A DNA stretch of 64,000 bases from Opeltia flavorubescens (lineage: Eukaryota > Ascomycota > Lecanoromycetes > Teloschistales > Teloschistaceae). A model generated the notes under the pieces. It was given only the letters and a program-made list of their open reading frames with translations. It did no database searches and was not told the origin of the DNA. Shown one piece after another: positions 38,043-50,948 of the stretch (positions are counted from its first letter, which is position 1; each line of letters opens with the position of its first letter). Location: the NCBI GenBank assembly GCA_000442125.1, contig KE546965.1, forward strand, positions 1,054,001 through 1,118,000, written 5' to 3'. The translations under genes and the position numbers were made by a program.

Positions 38043-39080
38043 ATGAAGTCAAGCAAAAAGTCTACCTCGAGCATCGAGGATGACAACACACAAGATGGAA
38101 AAGACTCTCCTCTCTCAAATGACAAGCCTAAACCGCTTACTCGAGCCTGCGAATCCTGCAGATTAAGAAAAACTCGATGTCTGCCCCATGAATCTTCGTC
38201 TTGTCAACGATGTGCCAAAGCTGGGCGGGAATGCGTCTTTACCTTTCCTGAAAAGCGACAAAAACGGAAACGCACCGACACACGTGTGGCCGAACTTGAA
38301 CACACCGTCCAGGTGCTAGCTTTGAAGTTGGAACACGAGCAACGCGCGAGGCTAGAGCAGGACGAACATATAAGAAGATACTCCGACAATCAACGGGCCA
38401 TGTCCCTCAACTCAGCATTTTCTCGAGCATCTGATATCTCAGAGTCCTCACGACCAAGACAAGAAAGTCTACGGCATCCTGCAAGCTTGAATACTAGAGA
38501 ACTTAGCCTTGCCGGCTCGTCAAGCTATACGTCTGGCTCGCCTAGTGATTTCTCGACAAGCGAGGAGTACGATACTCTTTCAAGACCCCCTACGACTCCT
38601 TCACCACATTCTGTACTGGCTTCTACAGAGATCGTATCGCCGACTTTTGTCAACTACCAGTTTCCCGGTGCTCAACATGGTAATCCTGGCTGGCCTACTT
38701 CGAATCCTTACCACAGTCTTTCCCCACAGCAGAGCAGTCAGAGCAATCCGCTCTACATCTCCGACTACTCTTTACCCGTAAACACCTCCCCTACGGTACC
38801 TCAGCCGCCGTTGATACAACCCAGTCCTATGCAAGGTGTATCGCCTTCACACCCCGCTCTTAGCAATATCTTCTCTCCTACAATTACCGGAAATTACTCC
38901 TCAAGCACTCCCTCCAACACGAGTGCCCCCTTGCAGGTACAAAGTACTTGGTGTTCGGAACCCAGCAATACGTATCCGGTTTATCCCAATCATCCTCCAG
39001 TTGGGATGTATGACACCTACAGCCGACAGCAGCAGGAGCAGCAGCAGCAGCATCATCATCATCGTCCTCACCATCGATAG
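38043..39080 (+). CDS. Zn2Cys6 binuclear cluster transcription factor
   Basis: A 345-residue regulator. The zinc cluster reads C36-x2-C39-x6-C46-x7-C54-x2-C57-x6-C64 within RACESCRLRKTRC, followed by a basic linker (EKRQKRKR) and a coiled coil at about residues 78-115, the standard layout of a fungal DNA-binding dimer. The rest is Ser/Pro/Thr-rich and disordered, ending in Gln- and His-runs coded by CAG and CAT repeats. No fungal_trans middle-homology domain is seen, so it is short for the class. The in-frame codons upstream begin at a GTG, so I take the ATG at 38043. No intron is needed. A downstream exon after 39080 cannot be excluded. The target genes are unknown. Confidence 0.85.
   Translation: MKSSKKSTSSIEDDNTQDGKDSPLSNDKPKPLTRACESCRLRKTRCLPHESSSCQRCAKAGRECVFTFPEKRQKRKRTDTRVAELEHTVQVLALKLEHEQRARLEQDEHIRRYSDNQRAMSLNSAFSRASDISESSRPRQESLRHPASLNTRELSLAGSSSYTSGSPSDFSTSEEYDTLSRPPTTPSPHSVLASTEIVSPTFVNYQFPGAQHGNPGWPTSNPYHSLSPQQSSQSNPLYISDYSLPVNTSPTVPQPPLIQPSPMQGVSPSHPALSNIFSPTITGNYSSSTPSNTSAPLQVQSTWCSEPSNTYPVYPNHPPVGMYDTYSRQQQEQQQQHHHHRPHHR
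39015..39070 (+). repeat. CAG/CAT trinucleotide run in coding sequence
   Basis: Imperfect CAG repeats pass into CAT/CAC repeats and code for the Gln-His tail of the Zn2Cys6 protein. Such runs vary in length between strains by replication slippage. Confidence 0.7.
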
Positions 39081-40932
39081 GCATCTCCTGGCCCGCAAGG
39101 TCCATCACAACTGTTATCATGCCAAAAAAACTCACGGAGCACGAGCTGCATGTATCAATGAGGGAACAAGAAGCATAGCACCACCATTCCATTATTTTTC
39201 TCTATTCATCCATATAGAATACAACTTTCAATCCCAAAAGTCTAGAATTTCAGACACAAGCATTGTATTTTTACCGCCAGCAGTCAAAGACAATATACAC
39301 TGGGCTCTTGCCCATTGATTTCTCTACCAAGCGCGCGTACAGCATAGACTGTGTTGAAGAAAGCAGGAGTATAAGTCCATGATCCCCAAGGCTCAAAAGT
39401 GATACTCCTCGTATCATTCAAAATATTCCTCTCTTACTCTTTCTGAGTGCCAGATTTTATGAAACGGATTTCACTCACGATCTACACCTTTGACCTTCCC
39501 CTTTAGGACCCCCACCCCTTCATACAGGATTGGGGAGTACCTCCCTTCCTTACCAATCGAACCATGACCTGTATCAACCATCATACCCGTATCGGAGATG
39601 AACTTCATATTGACAATTTTTTCCGAACGTATACTTGTGCTGAACTTCATGGTCCACCGCCCCCTTTATTCCCGTTTCGGAGGATTTCTCCCTCCGTATG
39701 ATCAATCTCGCCATTTTCCCCGCACTCCATTCTCTAATCAGAAGTCAATTCACTTCAGATAGGAGGGGTTCGTATCGTTCTAGCACTTCCCTGTACTTCA
39801 TCTCCTATCTACCCAGTCATTTTCCTATGCAAAATTACTAGCATCAAAACCACTAAGTCGACTAAATTGTCTACTATAACAACCTACTTTCATTTGTTAC
39901 CCGAAGTCTCAGCAATCTGATATCCTTTGTTTGAACATACCGGGTGCGTGGTAATTTAGATATGGAGATCACGTAGATTCACTTCATCCGTGTGTATCTA
40001 TTGAGTATTTTTGACCCATTTTTTTATGGTAAGGGATGACGCTCTCACTCTAGGAATAAGGAGGAGCGGAGATCGGAAGGAGGAAAGAGGGCAGAGTAAT
40101 TGCGGTGTGGTAGTACTTCTCTGTGTCAAGGAGTGAAAACTAGGTGTATTCCAGGTTGTTCTAGAACCGGAATGGTAGATCTGCGATGAGGGAATGACAA
40201 GGTACGATAGAGAGCAACGAGGGAAAGAGAACGAAATATCACGGTTAGGCGCAAAGAGAGTGGGAAGGGGATAGTTTAGATATGCGTCTAGGGAAGTGTT
40301 GGCGAAGGACTGGCGGTGGATGGTAGATGAGCCAGTCATGGAGTGAGAAAAGGCCTTTGGCGAATTGCCTAGATGTAGCAGCAGCCTAAGGTTTGGGTAG
40401 GATTGGGATAGGTAGGGGATGATGAACCTATTTGAAGAAGAACAACGAAGCCTGGGGGAGGGAAAGACCGATGCAAGAGGGAGACGTGGGCGGAGAAGAT
40501 TATATTACTCTTTGCGTTCGGGAAGAAGGGGAGATAGATGGCCGTAGGAGATGCGTGAGGGTGCCAGTGGGTATGATCTGGGACGCTAGAGTAGGGAAAG
40601 GAATAATATGACTAGAAACAGAGTAAGTCATGTAATGTTGCAAATCCCCTGAGCTACAGGTTTGTGAGGTTCGAGGATTCAGTCAAGTGGGATGTAGGTT
40701 TCCTTTTCCTGTGGCGGGACGAGGGGTGAGAGGTAGTGACGGAGGATCGGGCAGTGGACGATGATGAGAGAAAATTCGATGGACCGCACGAGCAGTTGAG
40801 TTAGTACGCGTGTAACAGCCTTACTTGACATAGTTATCGCATTCTGGGTAATCATAATGGACATTTGCTTGGTCCATTTGTCACATGCTGCGCGTCGTCG
40901 AGTAAATTGGAGAAGCTCACGGTCCCGATCCA
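39081..40932. other. convergent intergenic region
   Basis: About 1.85 kb between the 3' ends of the regulator and CYP51. A minus-strand ATG frame at 40339-39998 (113 codons, Ser/Thr/Leu-rich) has no domain and is probably chance. No tRNA or repeat seen. The space is long for two 3' ends, so a non-coding transcript or an unrecognised small gene is possible. Confidence 0.4.
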
Positions 40933-42696
<1,764 letters not shown>

Positions 42697-43730
42697 GACG
42701 TTACTCTAAAAGCTAAATCTTGTCGTTGGAGTGTAGAAAGCTGTAGAGGTAGATCTAGATCCTCTGAGGCGCTCGAATCCGCCGCACACCTGCAGATCAG
42801 GCATCACTTTCTCCAAAACACAGCTTTGACTGATCACTATGTCCATGACGAACGTCTTCCAGAAGTTGGGCGGAAAGATCCGAATTACAACACGTTTTCT
42901 TAATGTTGAGTCCCTCGAACGCGATTTATGGTTTCGAGGTTGTCGAGGTATCGATCACCCCCTCGACTCGCGGGACTGAGGGGGTGTCATTATCGCTATC
43001 CATTCATGTTTACGGCAAGAAAGACTCCGACTTCAATTATTTCGACCACAACTATGCACAGCGCTCCCTCCCTTGGCATTCTACCAGAGCGAACCGTCAA
43101 AAATAGGAGACCATGATTGTTCAAGATAATTTTGTGAAACAAAGGTGACTGTTGGTCATGGCGGAGTCCAGAGCTCCGCCCAATCTAATCTTGTTCTACA
43201 ACAGCAAATGCGATTCGCCTCCGATTCATTATATGTAAAGTTTTGAGTCATCTATTTCTCTCCTGCTTACAACATCTATTATATGTTTACCAGCGGTTGC
43301 GTAGATACTGAGTAAGGGTCTTGATGGTGCAGTACGGACTAAGAGTTCGTGTAATTCCTTGGAGTGCCAAATTTTCACCTGTTCTTTCCTCGCCTTCTCC
43401 ATTACTCTTTTTCTTCTCGAGTACTGTCGATAAGACATCCCAACGAACCTGAAACTCGCGACAAAATGGGCAGAGTTGATGGTAATAGTGTTTCAAACGC
43501 TCCAAACAAAGTTAACCCAGGTCCATCGCTGAGCCTTGTTTTCCAACGTCGTTTCTTGTCCTCAAGCATACAATTCTTGAAGTATAAGACCTTTTCTTTG
43601 TTCAAGAGATTACATTTGCCTGACGTGTCTTGCCTGCTTGTATTCGCTCGACCTGCCTTGATCAGAGCCTGTTCTTCATTGGTGACCACATCCCCCATTC
43701 CCAGAAATTCCCTCCCCAGTACTGCTATCC
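42697..43730. promoter_or_regulatory. shared upstream region of CYP51 and a GPI-protein gene
   Basis: About 1 kb lies between two genes read in opposite directions outward, so both promoters are here. I see no tandem promoter repeat of the sort linked to CYP51 overexpression, and no convincing match to an SREBP site. Confidence 0.5.
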
Positions 43731-44465
43731 ATGATGTTGACTCCTCTCATCTTTCTCTCCCTTACGCCCCTCCTCTTCACCGCCAACGCTCAGAATAACC
43801 CCACAACAAAAACCATTGTCGTCACCACCACCATCCAAACCTCCACCTCAACTTCCACCATCCCCGTATCATCCCCTTCATCGTCGAAAGCAACCACAAC
43901 AACCGTCAACCCCACCTCCGCACGATCAAAATTCATCCAAGACTATGCCTCCTACTACAAAGCCCAGGCTACGAACCCTCTCTTCCGCCCTTCTTTCCTC
44001 TCGTCCCCCATCCCCGCAACACAGGCTCGAGCTCAGGAAAACAGCTACCTCGCCGCCGTCATGACTGCCACCAGCGGTACTGTTGCTCTACCGCCGTACA
44101 TCACAGCCCTACCAGCAGATCAGCAGTCGTACATGCGGTCATTCCACGCGTATATAGCGAGCATTGCCAGTGTGGATTATGGACGAGCTGCCATGGTGCA
44201 AAACAGCAGCACCCTCACACAGAATGGGACGATGACAGCAGGTCCTAGCGGGAATAACTCGACGAGCACGACGGCGACATCAGCGCAAGGACCCATTGCT
44301 ACAACTTCTTCACAATCGGTGCCGGCTCCAAGCCCGAGTGCGAGCAAAGCGACAGATGGGAATGACAAGGAGGGGGCTGGCAGCCCGATTCTGTCCGCTG
44401 GTCCGGTTTGTAGGATGGCTGCGGGAATATTAGTAGGTATGTTGGGTGTGGCTGTGTTTTTGTAA
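43731..44465 (+). CDS. GPI-anchored Ser/Thr-rich secreted protein
   Basis: Single-exon gene for 244 residues. It has a clear signal peptide (MMLTPLIFLSLTPLLFTANA) with cleavage near residue 20. A Thr/Ser-rich stretch (about 21-65) follows that would be heavily O-glycosylated. A compact central part (about 66-155) contains FIQDYASYYKAQA and two conserved-looking Tyr-rich segments, then comes a second Ser/Thr/Asn-rich stretch with N-glycosylation sites. The C-terminus has a small-residue site (about GAGS) followed by a hydrophobic tail (AAGILVGMLGVAVFL), as in GPI anchoring. It should be in the plasma membrane or wall. I do not recognise a catalytic domain. The start is the first of two ATGs. 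It is convergent with the pseudokinase gene downstream. Confidence 0.85.
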   Translation: MMLTPLIFLSLTPLLFTANAQNNPTTKTIVVTTTIQTSTSTSTIPVSSPSSSKATTTTVNPTSARSKFIQDYASYYKAQATNPLFRPSFLSSPIPATQARAQENSYLAAVMTATSGTVALPPYITALPADQQSYMRSFHAYIASIASVDYGRAAMVQNSSTLTQNGTMTAGPSGNNSTSTTATSAQGPIATTSSQSVPAPSPSASKATDGNDKEGAGSPILSAGPVCRMAAGILVGMLGVAVFL

Positions 44466-44936
44466 AAAGTATTTTTCTGTATTGAATTTATTCGCTATCG
44501 TGGCCTCAAGCGGGCTGTGGGGTAAAGCATTGGAGCAAGGTGATTACTTTTGCTTTTTAAGGAGGACTGCTGGATCGATTGGCATGGAGTCATGGTTCTT
44601 ACTGAGCTTTCGACGACAAAGCATAAGTTTTGATAGAATGGAATTTTGACATGTGACAAGCTAGAGAAAAAACGTCATCCGGTTGTTCCTGAGCCACTAT
44701 GCAGGTGTAATCGTCAAAGCTTCTTATTATTTGTGTATCTATCTTTATTCTCAGGCCGGAACCACCTCTCGTCTCCAAATAGATACTTTCCAATAGCCTC
44801 TTGGCGTCGATTGTTTCCGTCGTGATGAGCTCATGCTCAGCGCTAACTTGACCGGCGCGGCTGCTAACCTACCTACCAGCTACATGTTTCAATCTTTTTG
44901 TATCGTGGCAAATAGATCATGAGATTCAAACATCAC
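44466..44936. other. convergent 3' region
   Basis: About 470 bases between two gene ends; nothing else seen. It should hold both polyadenylation signals. Confidence 0.5.
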
Positions 44937-46427
44937 TTAGAATGTACTATTAATGATCTCGCGAAACCTCATCGCTGCCGAGATCGAGCTATTCTTGAAA
45001 TCGTCTTCACCAAGACCATCAACCTTGCCGTACAAACATTGCAGACAGGTCAAAATGAAGGTTTCGAGCGGAATGCCCATGCGAGGGGCGACCTCAGTCT
45101 CAGCAATGCTAATGAGGACTTTATATATGTTTTAGGGCTTTGTAAGCTTCTTTATGGAATCGGAGTCCGTGCTACTGACGAAACCAAGTTCTTGTGCTCT
45201 GGTCTCAAATAGCTGACTGACAGGCGGAGTCTTTCCTGGTTGGACAAATGGCTCCCAAAGGCAAATCTCCAATAGCAAAACTCCGAGGCTGTAGATGTCG
45301 TGGCCCATATTGTAGCGCTCTTCTGGTTGGCGTCCTTGTCGCTGAGGATGTCGGTACAAGTCTTCCATCCAGTCATCGGACCCTCTCCGGCTCGAAAGGT
45401 CCGTGTCTTTTCTCAGCATGGACCAATGAGTGAGGTAAGCCGAACCTATCGCATTTTGTACATCGGCTTCGCATTGAACGAGAAGTACCGTATTAGGTCG
45501 AATGTTTTTGTGTACAAGGCCCGATGTGTGAACACATACAACTGCATTGCAAAGTTCGCGAGCTAACGACAAACGTGCTTCAAGTGGATAATTACCAGCT
45601 GTCATGTTCTGTGGCACTGTCATGGTAGTAGCGAGGGTCTGAACCGTCCGAAGCTCTTTTGGCAGCTCAAACACGAGTTCGGGAGTCTTCTTTTCCCTGT
45701 ATCCCAAGCATCGAAGAACTCCCTGATTCGCCCTATTTGTGCATAATCTGGAAGCCAAGGATGAAACTACGTCCACTCTTTCTTCTGNATCCAGTTCTTG
45801 CAGCATAGTCATACCTTCTATCAGGACGTTGATAGTATGGATACCATTGTCATTAAACTCGCATTCAGCGATGGAATGACAGGATCCAAGTATGGGCACA
45901 TAGTCCGGGCCATCGGGCTTATGGATCACCTGCAGTCTATTTCGACCCAGCGCCAGATTATTGGGAACGAGGCGCCGCTTCTTGTCGATTTCATCCACAA
46001 TGCCATCGAAAGTTTGCTGCCACTTGCGCAAATCTTCCAAGGATCGAGCTGCTCTCCGTTCTCCGCGAAAGGCAAAGTGTGTCCGTTTCAGCTGTCCTTT
46101 CTTATCGAAACAGCTTTCCAATGTAGCAGCTGCTCCCACAAGCGCGACCTTCAGCGCATCAAGACAGTCCTCCAACCCATCCTTGATATCAGGGTGGATA
46201 TCGTCCTGCAAGAAAGCCCACTCCGCAATCTCGAGATTCACTCGAAGCTTACCTCGATAGAGGTTGACTCCAAAGGCTCCAATATCTCGAACGGCGGACT
46301 TGGGGGACGATGCATTCTTGAATTTGTCTGCGATTTCCTTGATTTTTTTTCCGCATTCAAAAAATGATAGAGCAATACTAGGAACAGCGACAGCCAAACT
46401 GACTGTGGCAAGTATAAATTCTGCCAT
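44937..46427 (-). CDS. HeLo-like domain protein fused to a pseudokinase
   Basis: Two exons give about 474 residues. Residues 1-170 are helical. They begin with a hydrophobic helix (AEFILATVSLAVAVPSIALS) followed by CGKKIKEIADKF, as in HeLo-like domains, which in fungi can act as membrane-attacking cell-death modules. Residues about 215-400 have a protein-kinase fold, but the catalytic loop reads HKN at 306-308 in place of HRD, and the magnesium loop reads LTHWS with no DFG, so catalysis is unlikely. The frame meets a TAA soon after GFVSSTDSDS, yet the same frame continues with ISIAETEVAPRMG and EDDFKNSSISAAMRF. An intron from 45184 (or 45175) to 45119 removes the stop and restores the family's usual C-terminal segment. 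Start at the ATG 46427; the in-frame codons before it open with TTG. Base 45787 is unresolved. Divergent from the kinase gene at 46888. Confidence 0.8.
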
Positions 46428-46887
46428 GTCTGGCGAAAGCAACAATGCAACCTCCTCGGGAATTTAGGACTAGTGGTGCCAGTCTCTCGATACTAAACCC
46501 TCCCATCTGATCAGACTGTCTCCAATGCAACGAATGCGAATACTCCAGCGTAGATTAAAGATATACCAGGTACGAATACTTCAGTCAGCGATGACTACGG
46601 GATGTTCGTTCATCTCTCTGAAGGGCCAAAGTATATCTGTCCTACGCTCTATGGAGCCCGATAAATACAAGGGCGTATCCATTCGAGCCTTCGATTTAGC
46701 GCCGAGGTGTATGGTGCTAACCCAAAGTCAGGAGGTCTGAGCGATGCCGTGCGGCCAAGCCACTGCACTGATCAGAACCCCTGCTTCAGGTTACCCATAC
46801 CTTTAGTTTGGCAACAGAAAATCCAAGTACTTGTAGCACGAGACAGGTGTCATTTGGTATCAAATCGGAATACCGACATCGTTCATT
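46428..46887. promoter_or_regulatory. bidirectional promoter region of the pseudokinase/kinase pair
   Basis: 460 bases separate the two start codons, so both genes must draw their promoters from here. This short head-to-head layout permits shared control. I identify no specific binding site. Confidence 0.55.
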
Positions 46888-49352
46888 ATGTTCCGAAGAA
46901 ATCACGATGAGGATTACAAAAACATAGAACAATTGGGTCGTGGCGCCTTTGGTAAGGTAAAAAAAGTCGAGCGCTTGAACGACGGCAAGGTATGTTATAC
47001 GTAACAACCATTTAGTAACTACGGGTCTGCAATGGTTCTCCATTATAGTGTCCTATTTGGAAAACTTTACTTAAAGTCGACAGATATTCGCATGTAAGAT
47101 TGTTGATCTCACCAAGGATGCGATAAAAAAAGATGAAGGGGAGCTTGAGTATCTTATCCTATCACGGCTCAAGCATCCCTATGTCGTTGGGTATATTGAC
47201 TATCGTCAAGAGACACAAAAGGTCAGGTTGTACATGGAATATTGCCCAGGCGGCGACTGTTTGAATTTGATTAAGCAAGCCTACAGGTAATGCGCCTTCC
47301 CTGTTCCCAGGTTTTATATCTACTGGGGCTGAATAGATCATTTAGTAACCGGTTGGCCATTTCCGAAAGGAAAATCTGGACCGTGATCTTCCAGCTCGCT
47401 TCAGCACTGATATACTGTCATTATGGAGTTCACACGACTGCAGACGGCCAATTAGCCCCATTTTCGCGTTTGGATGAATGGGATCCTATCCTTCACAGAG
47501 ACATTAAGCCGGCCAATGGTTTGTCTCACAAGATTGAGCTCAAGGACTTCTGCTGATAGTGACAGTCATGATTTGTCAGAATGACGAAGATACCATCAAA
47601 GTCAAACTTGGAGATTTTGGCCTCTCTCGGATCATCGATAGTGAAAAGGCGCTTTCAACAATGACTGGTACTTTAAATTATAAACCCCCTGTGCGTGCCA
47701 TCTATTTGCATTTTGTTTAGCGCCTGACAATTGTCGACAGGAGATTGACATAAACAACCCGAGCGGCATCAAATGGACCAAGAAGTGCGATATCTTTTCT
47801 CTTGGATGTGAGTCAGTACCCGTGACTGTCTGAGGCCAGATCAGGCTTACTTCCATTCCCAGGCACACTACACCACTTATGTTACTTGAAGACTCCACAA
47901 GAAGCGCAGAAACCTCTTGATCCATCGAAATTTGAAGTACCTGAGGATACATACTCAAAAAGGTTGACAAATTGCATAAAATCCTGCATGTCCTCCTCTT
48001 CCGAGGACCGGCCTGATGCATTCGATCTACTCCGCCAAGTCCAGCGGGCAAGGCACGACCCTCAGACCCAACATCTTGTTCCGCCTATGTCTCTATCTCT
48101 CGATGATTCTCTAGCAGCAGCCATACGGCGATTCACACGAGTAATCCGCTGCCCGTACTGCACGCTGGAATACTCTGGTAATACGACTGCTGACGCTTCC
48201 AATCAAGTCCAGGAACACTTCAGAAAGAGTCATCGCGAAATGCATGGGACGCATCAATGTCGCTTGGCAACTTGCCGGTACTCTGGTGGTCCAGGCTTTT
48301 ACTGTTCTCATGAGCTATTGAGGCACTATGAGACTGATCATCCGGGACGACGATTACCATCCCCAAGACCACCCATATTCTGCCCTTCACCGGACTGTTT
48401 CTGGGGACTCGGACTGTTTGAAGGCTTTGCCACGGAAGAGGCTGAAGAGAGGCACTACCAGGTTACTCATCAAGACAAGAAATTTATCCCTAACCTAACT
48501 GATCAATTGAAATTCTCTTCATTTTTCGCATGCCCATTCTCAAATTGTCTCTTTCGAAAACGTGTATCATTGTTTGATCGCCCCAAGACAGAATTTAAGC
48601 ACGCAAAAGAGCTTCGAGACCATATCAACCAATCCCATATTGGGCTATCTCAAAAAGTACCCGGACGTTCTCTATGGGATATCCCTGGGCCAACTACTTC
48701 CGATTCACCAACGCCTCATCCTTTTGGAACACTACGGCCGACCAAGTCGGCAGAAGATCAAAGTCAGGAATATTCCACTACTTCCGCAGGATTCCGAGGG
48801 TTCAGCAGCAGTAATACACTTGGAAATCAAACCCATGGAGCAATTTTCGGCAACACTAAGTCTGGAGACCTCGGCCAACCCAGCAATACAACTGGAGGAG
48901 GACTCTTTGGTAACAGCAGAGGATCCGATCAACCCAGCAATAAACCTGGGATACTATTTGGCGGCAGCAATGAACCAAGATCCAATGACTCTAAAAGCGT
49001 CTTTGGTGCCAACAATACATCTGGAGGACTCTTTGGCCAGAGTAGAGAAACCGGTCAATCCAGCAATGAGCCTGGGATACTTTTCGGCGGCAGCAATAAA
49101 TCAAGATCTAATGACTCTGAATACGTCTACGGTCAACCTAGCAAAAAATCAGGAGGAATCTGGGGCAATCTCGATAATCATTCCTTAGGCCTTGGCCAAA
49201 TTATCAATACGACTGGAGGAAATACATCTAGAGGGATTTCTGGCGATAGCAATAGCGGCCTTGTTCAATCCAGCAAAACAACTGGAGCAGACAACTCTTG
49301 GTTGAAGATCAGTAGCCCCGAGAACTTATTTCCCAAGACGACGAAAGAATAG
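46888..49352 (+). CDS. NEK-like Ser/Thr kinase with C2H2-like fingers and FG-repeat tail
   Basis: Six exons (46888-46989, 47084-47286, 47337-47518, 47566-47690, 47741-47807, 47863-49352) total 2169 bases, exactly 722 codons plus stop. The N-terminal kinase domain keeps every key motif: G-loop GRGAFG (18-23), Lys39 in FACK, HRDIKPAN (155-162) and DFG (179-181). Its order resembles NIMA/NEK kinases. From residue 323 to 485 come four Cys2His2-like modules, each with a Cys pair (spaced by two residues in CPYC, by four in the other three, such as CRLATC) and a His-x3/4-His end; two contain long inserts. The rest is Gly/Ser/Asn-rich with GLFG, ILFG and VFG motifs like nucleoporin FG repeats, including a 42-residue duplication. 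The ATG at 46888 opens directly into the kinase domain. It is divergent from the HeLo-like pseudokinase gene, which suggests a joint role; the substrate is unknown. Confidence 0.9.
48897..49148 (+). repeat. tandem 126 bp duplication in the FG-repeat tail
   Basis: Two in-frame units of 126 bases (48897-49022 and 49023-49148) each code for 42 residues beginning GGLFG and containing PGILFGGSN and RSNDS. They differ by about a dozen residues, so the duplication is not recent. Degenerate half-units flank it on both sides. Confidence 0.85.
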
Positions 49353-50948
49353 AAATCCAATGATCATTGGTCTGGAAACCGCGCATGAGGAATCGAAGAA
49401 TTCTCTCCCTTCTCCATGCTAGCTTATCACTACATATTGGGATAATGCCGCTGAATGGTATCTCTGGTACAGCATCTCTAGCGAAATCATCGTTTCTGAT
49501 ACCCAGAGTCTATTTTGTCGATACACGCCCATCATTCTACACAGGAGTATCGAACTAGTCTATATCCTTTATAAATGTACAGTATCAACTAGATGAGTTC
49601 TCTATATCTAGTGACCATAAAGCATGCTCCAGTAAAAAAATCATCTTCATCCTTGGCTACAGGCATACGCACTTTTTGTCTTTTCTGTGTTTCATCTTAT
49701 TATCTTCCTTGATTTTCTTCTTTTCTCTCCACCTACAAAATCTTCTCTACTTCAAGTTGACCACTATCGCGCCGAGGATGCGCAGAGAACGAACATTAGT
49801 CTTTTCCAGCTTCGTTCCAGCATCATATCCTTCAAATGCTATGTAATAACCTTTTCTTTGCAAGATCTAGACCAACTGTAGGAATATCAACGCTCTTGCA
49901 AGCAATACGGCTCCACAGCCCCCCAATCCAATATCTCCGCTATGCTTGCCGCATATCCATGTTCCAGCAAGACTGGATAACAAACCAAAATTCAGACTAG
50001 GTAGATGCAAGAACAAATGCTTACATGATATCCTTGAATCAACATTAATCTCCAAAAGAAAACGGGGTTTTAGCGAACACAAGGACCGCCTCGTATCCAA
50101 GACCCTGCGTATGCAGGTACCCTAGCAGTATAGAAAGATATCATCGGCTTTTGCCCTCAGCCGCTTTCACCATAACGAGGCAGGAATCCCACGAGGTAGA
50201 GTCAGACCAGAAGTGATTTGCCCATATGATTTCATACCTCAGACTAGCATTCAACAGCCCATAGCGAAAGCATTCCGCTCAACGGTCAAGGGGTCTATAC
50301 TATCAGTCGGGGCCGTCCGTGAGAAAGCGCAAGATGCCGACACCTAAAAATGTGCGTGGCAACAGCCATGTTGATTATTTTGCTCTTTTTACCTTGAAGA
50401 AAGGAATTGACAATATGGAGGAAGCTGTGGTAGGTAGACAATGGTGGCCTGAGGAGAACTGTCTTGGTCGTAATTGAAGCTCGAACCTACTAGGTACGAT
50501 ACAGGGGCCAAAGGAAAAGCTAGCTTTACCTCGTTAACTTCGATGGAAGGGGGGGATAAGGTACACATGTAAGTGCTGGGTATGGCAGAATTAGAGGAAA
50601 GGTTAGGGACGAATTCTTATTTCTCCCGGGTATGTGAGTTTGTTCGTATATTAGATATGTTATATTGCTAGTAGACTATAGATTGAAGTAATTCAGACAT
50701 TCATAACGGTATCTATGCTATTATATCCAAATGCTATGTCATCGTCATATCCAACGAATGTACCCCTTTCATCGCTCTCCAGCGGAAAGCATCATGTGAT
50801 ATAACTTCCAAGACAATGAATGCGGATGCAATCCTTCTATGCACAGTGATTCCGACCCAACGTGCAAATCTACACAGAAAACTCTCGACCAGTGCGAGAC
50901 CGTAATCCAATATAAAACCGAGATCAACCCAGCCGAAAAGACTTGTAT
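49353..50948. other. convergent intergenic region
   Basis: About 1.6 kb between the ends of the kinase and the MIF-domain gene. Frames here are below 80 codons with no domain. AT-rich stretches near 49560-49740 fit a 3' UTR. No RNA gene recognised. Confidence 0.45.

Noticed and set aside
45248-46367. Plus-strand frames up to 189 codons opposite the pseudokinase gene.
   Set aside because: They are antisense shadows of a conserved coding exon.
48562-49188. 208-codon frame in a second phase inside the kinase gene.
   Set aside because: It is a shadow of the FG-repeat coding frame; its repetitive look comes from the 126 bp duplication.
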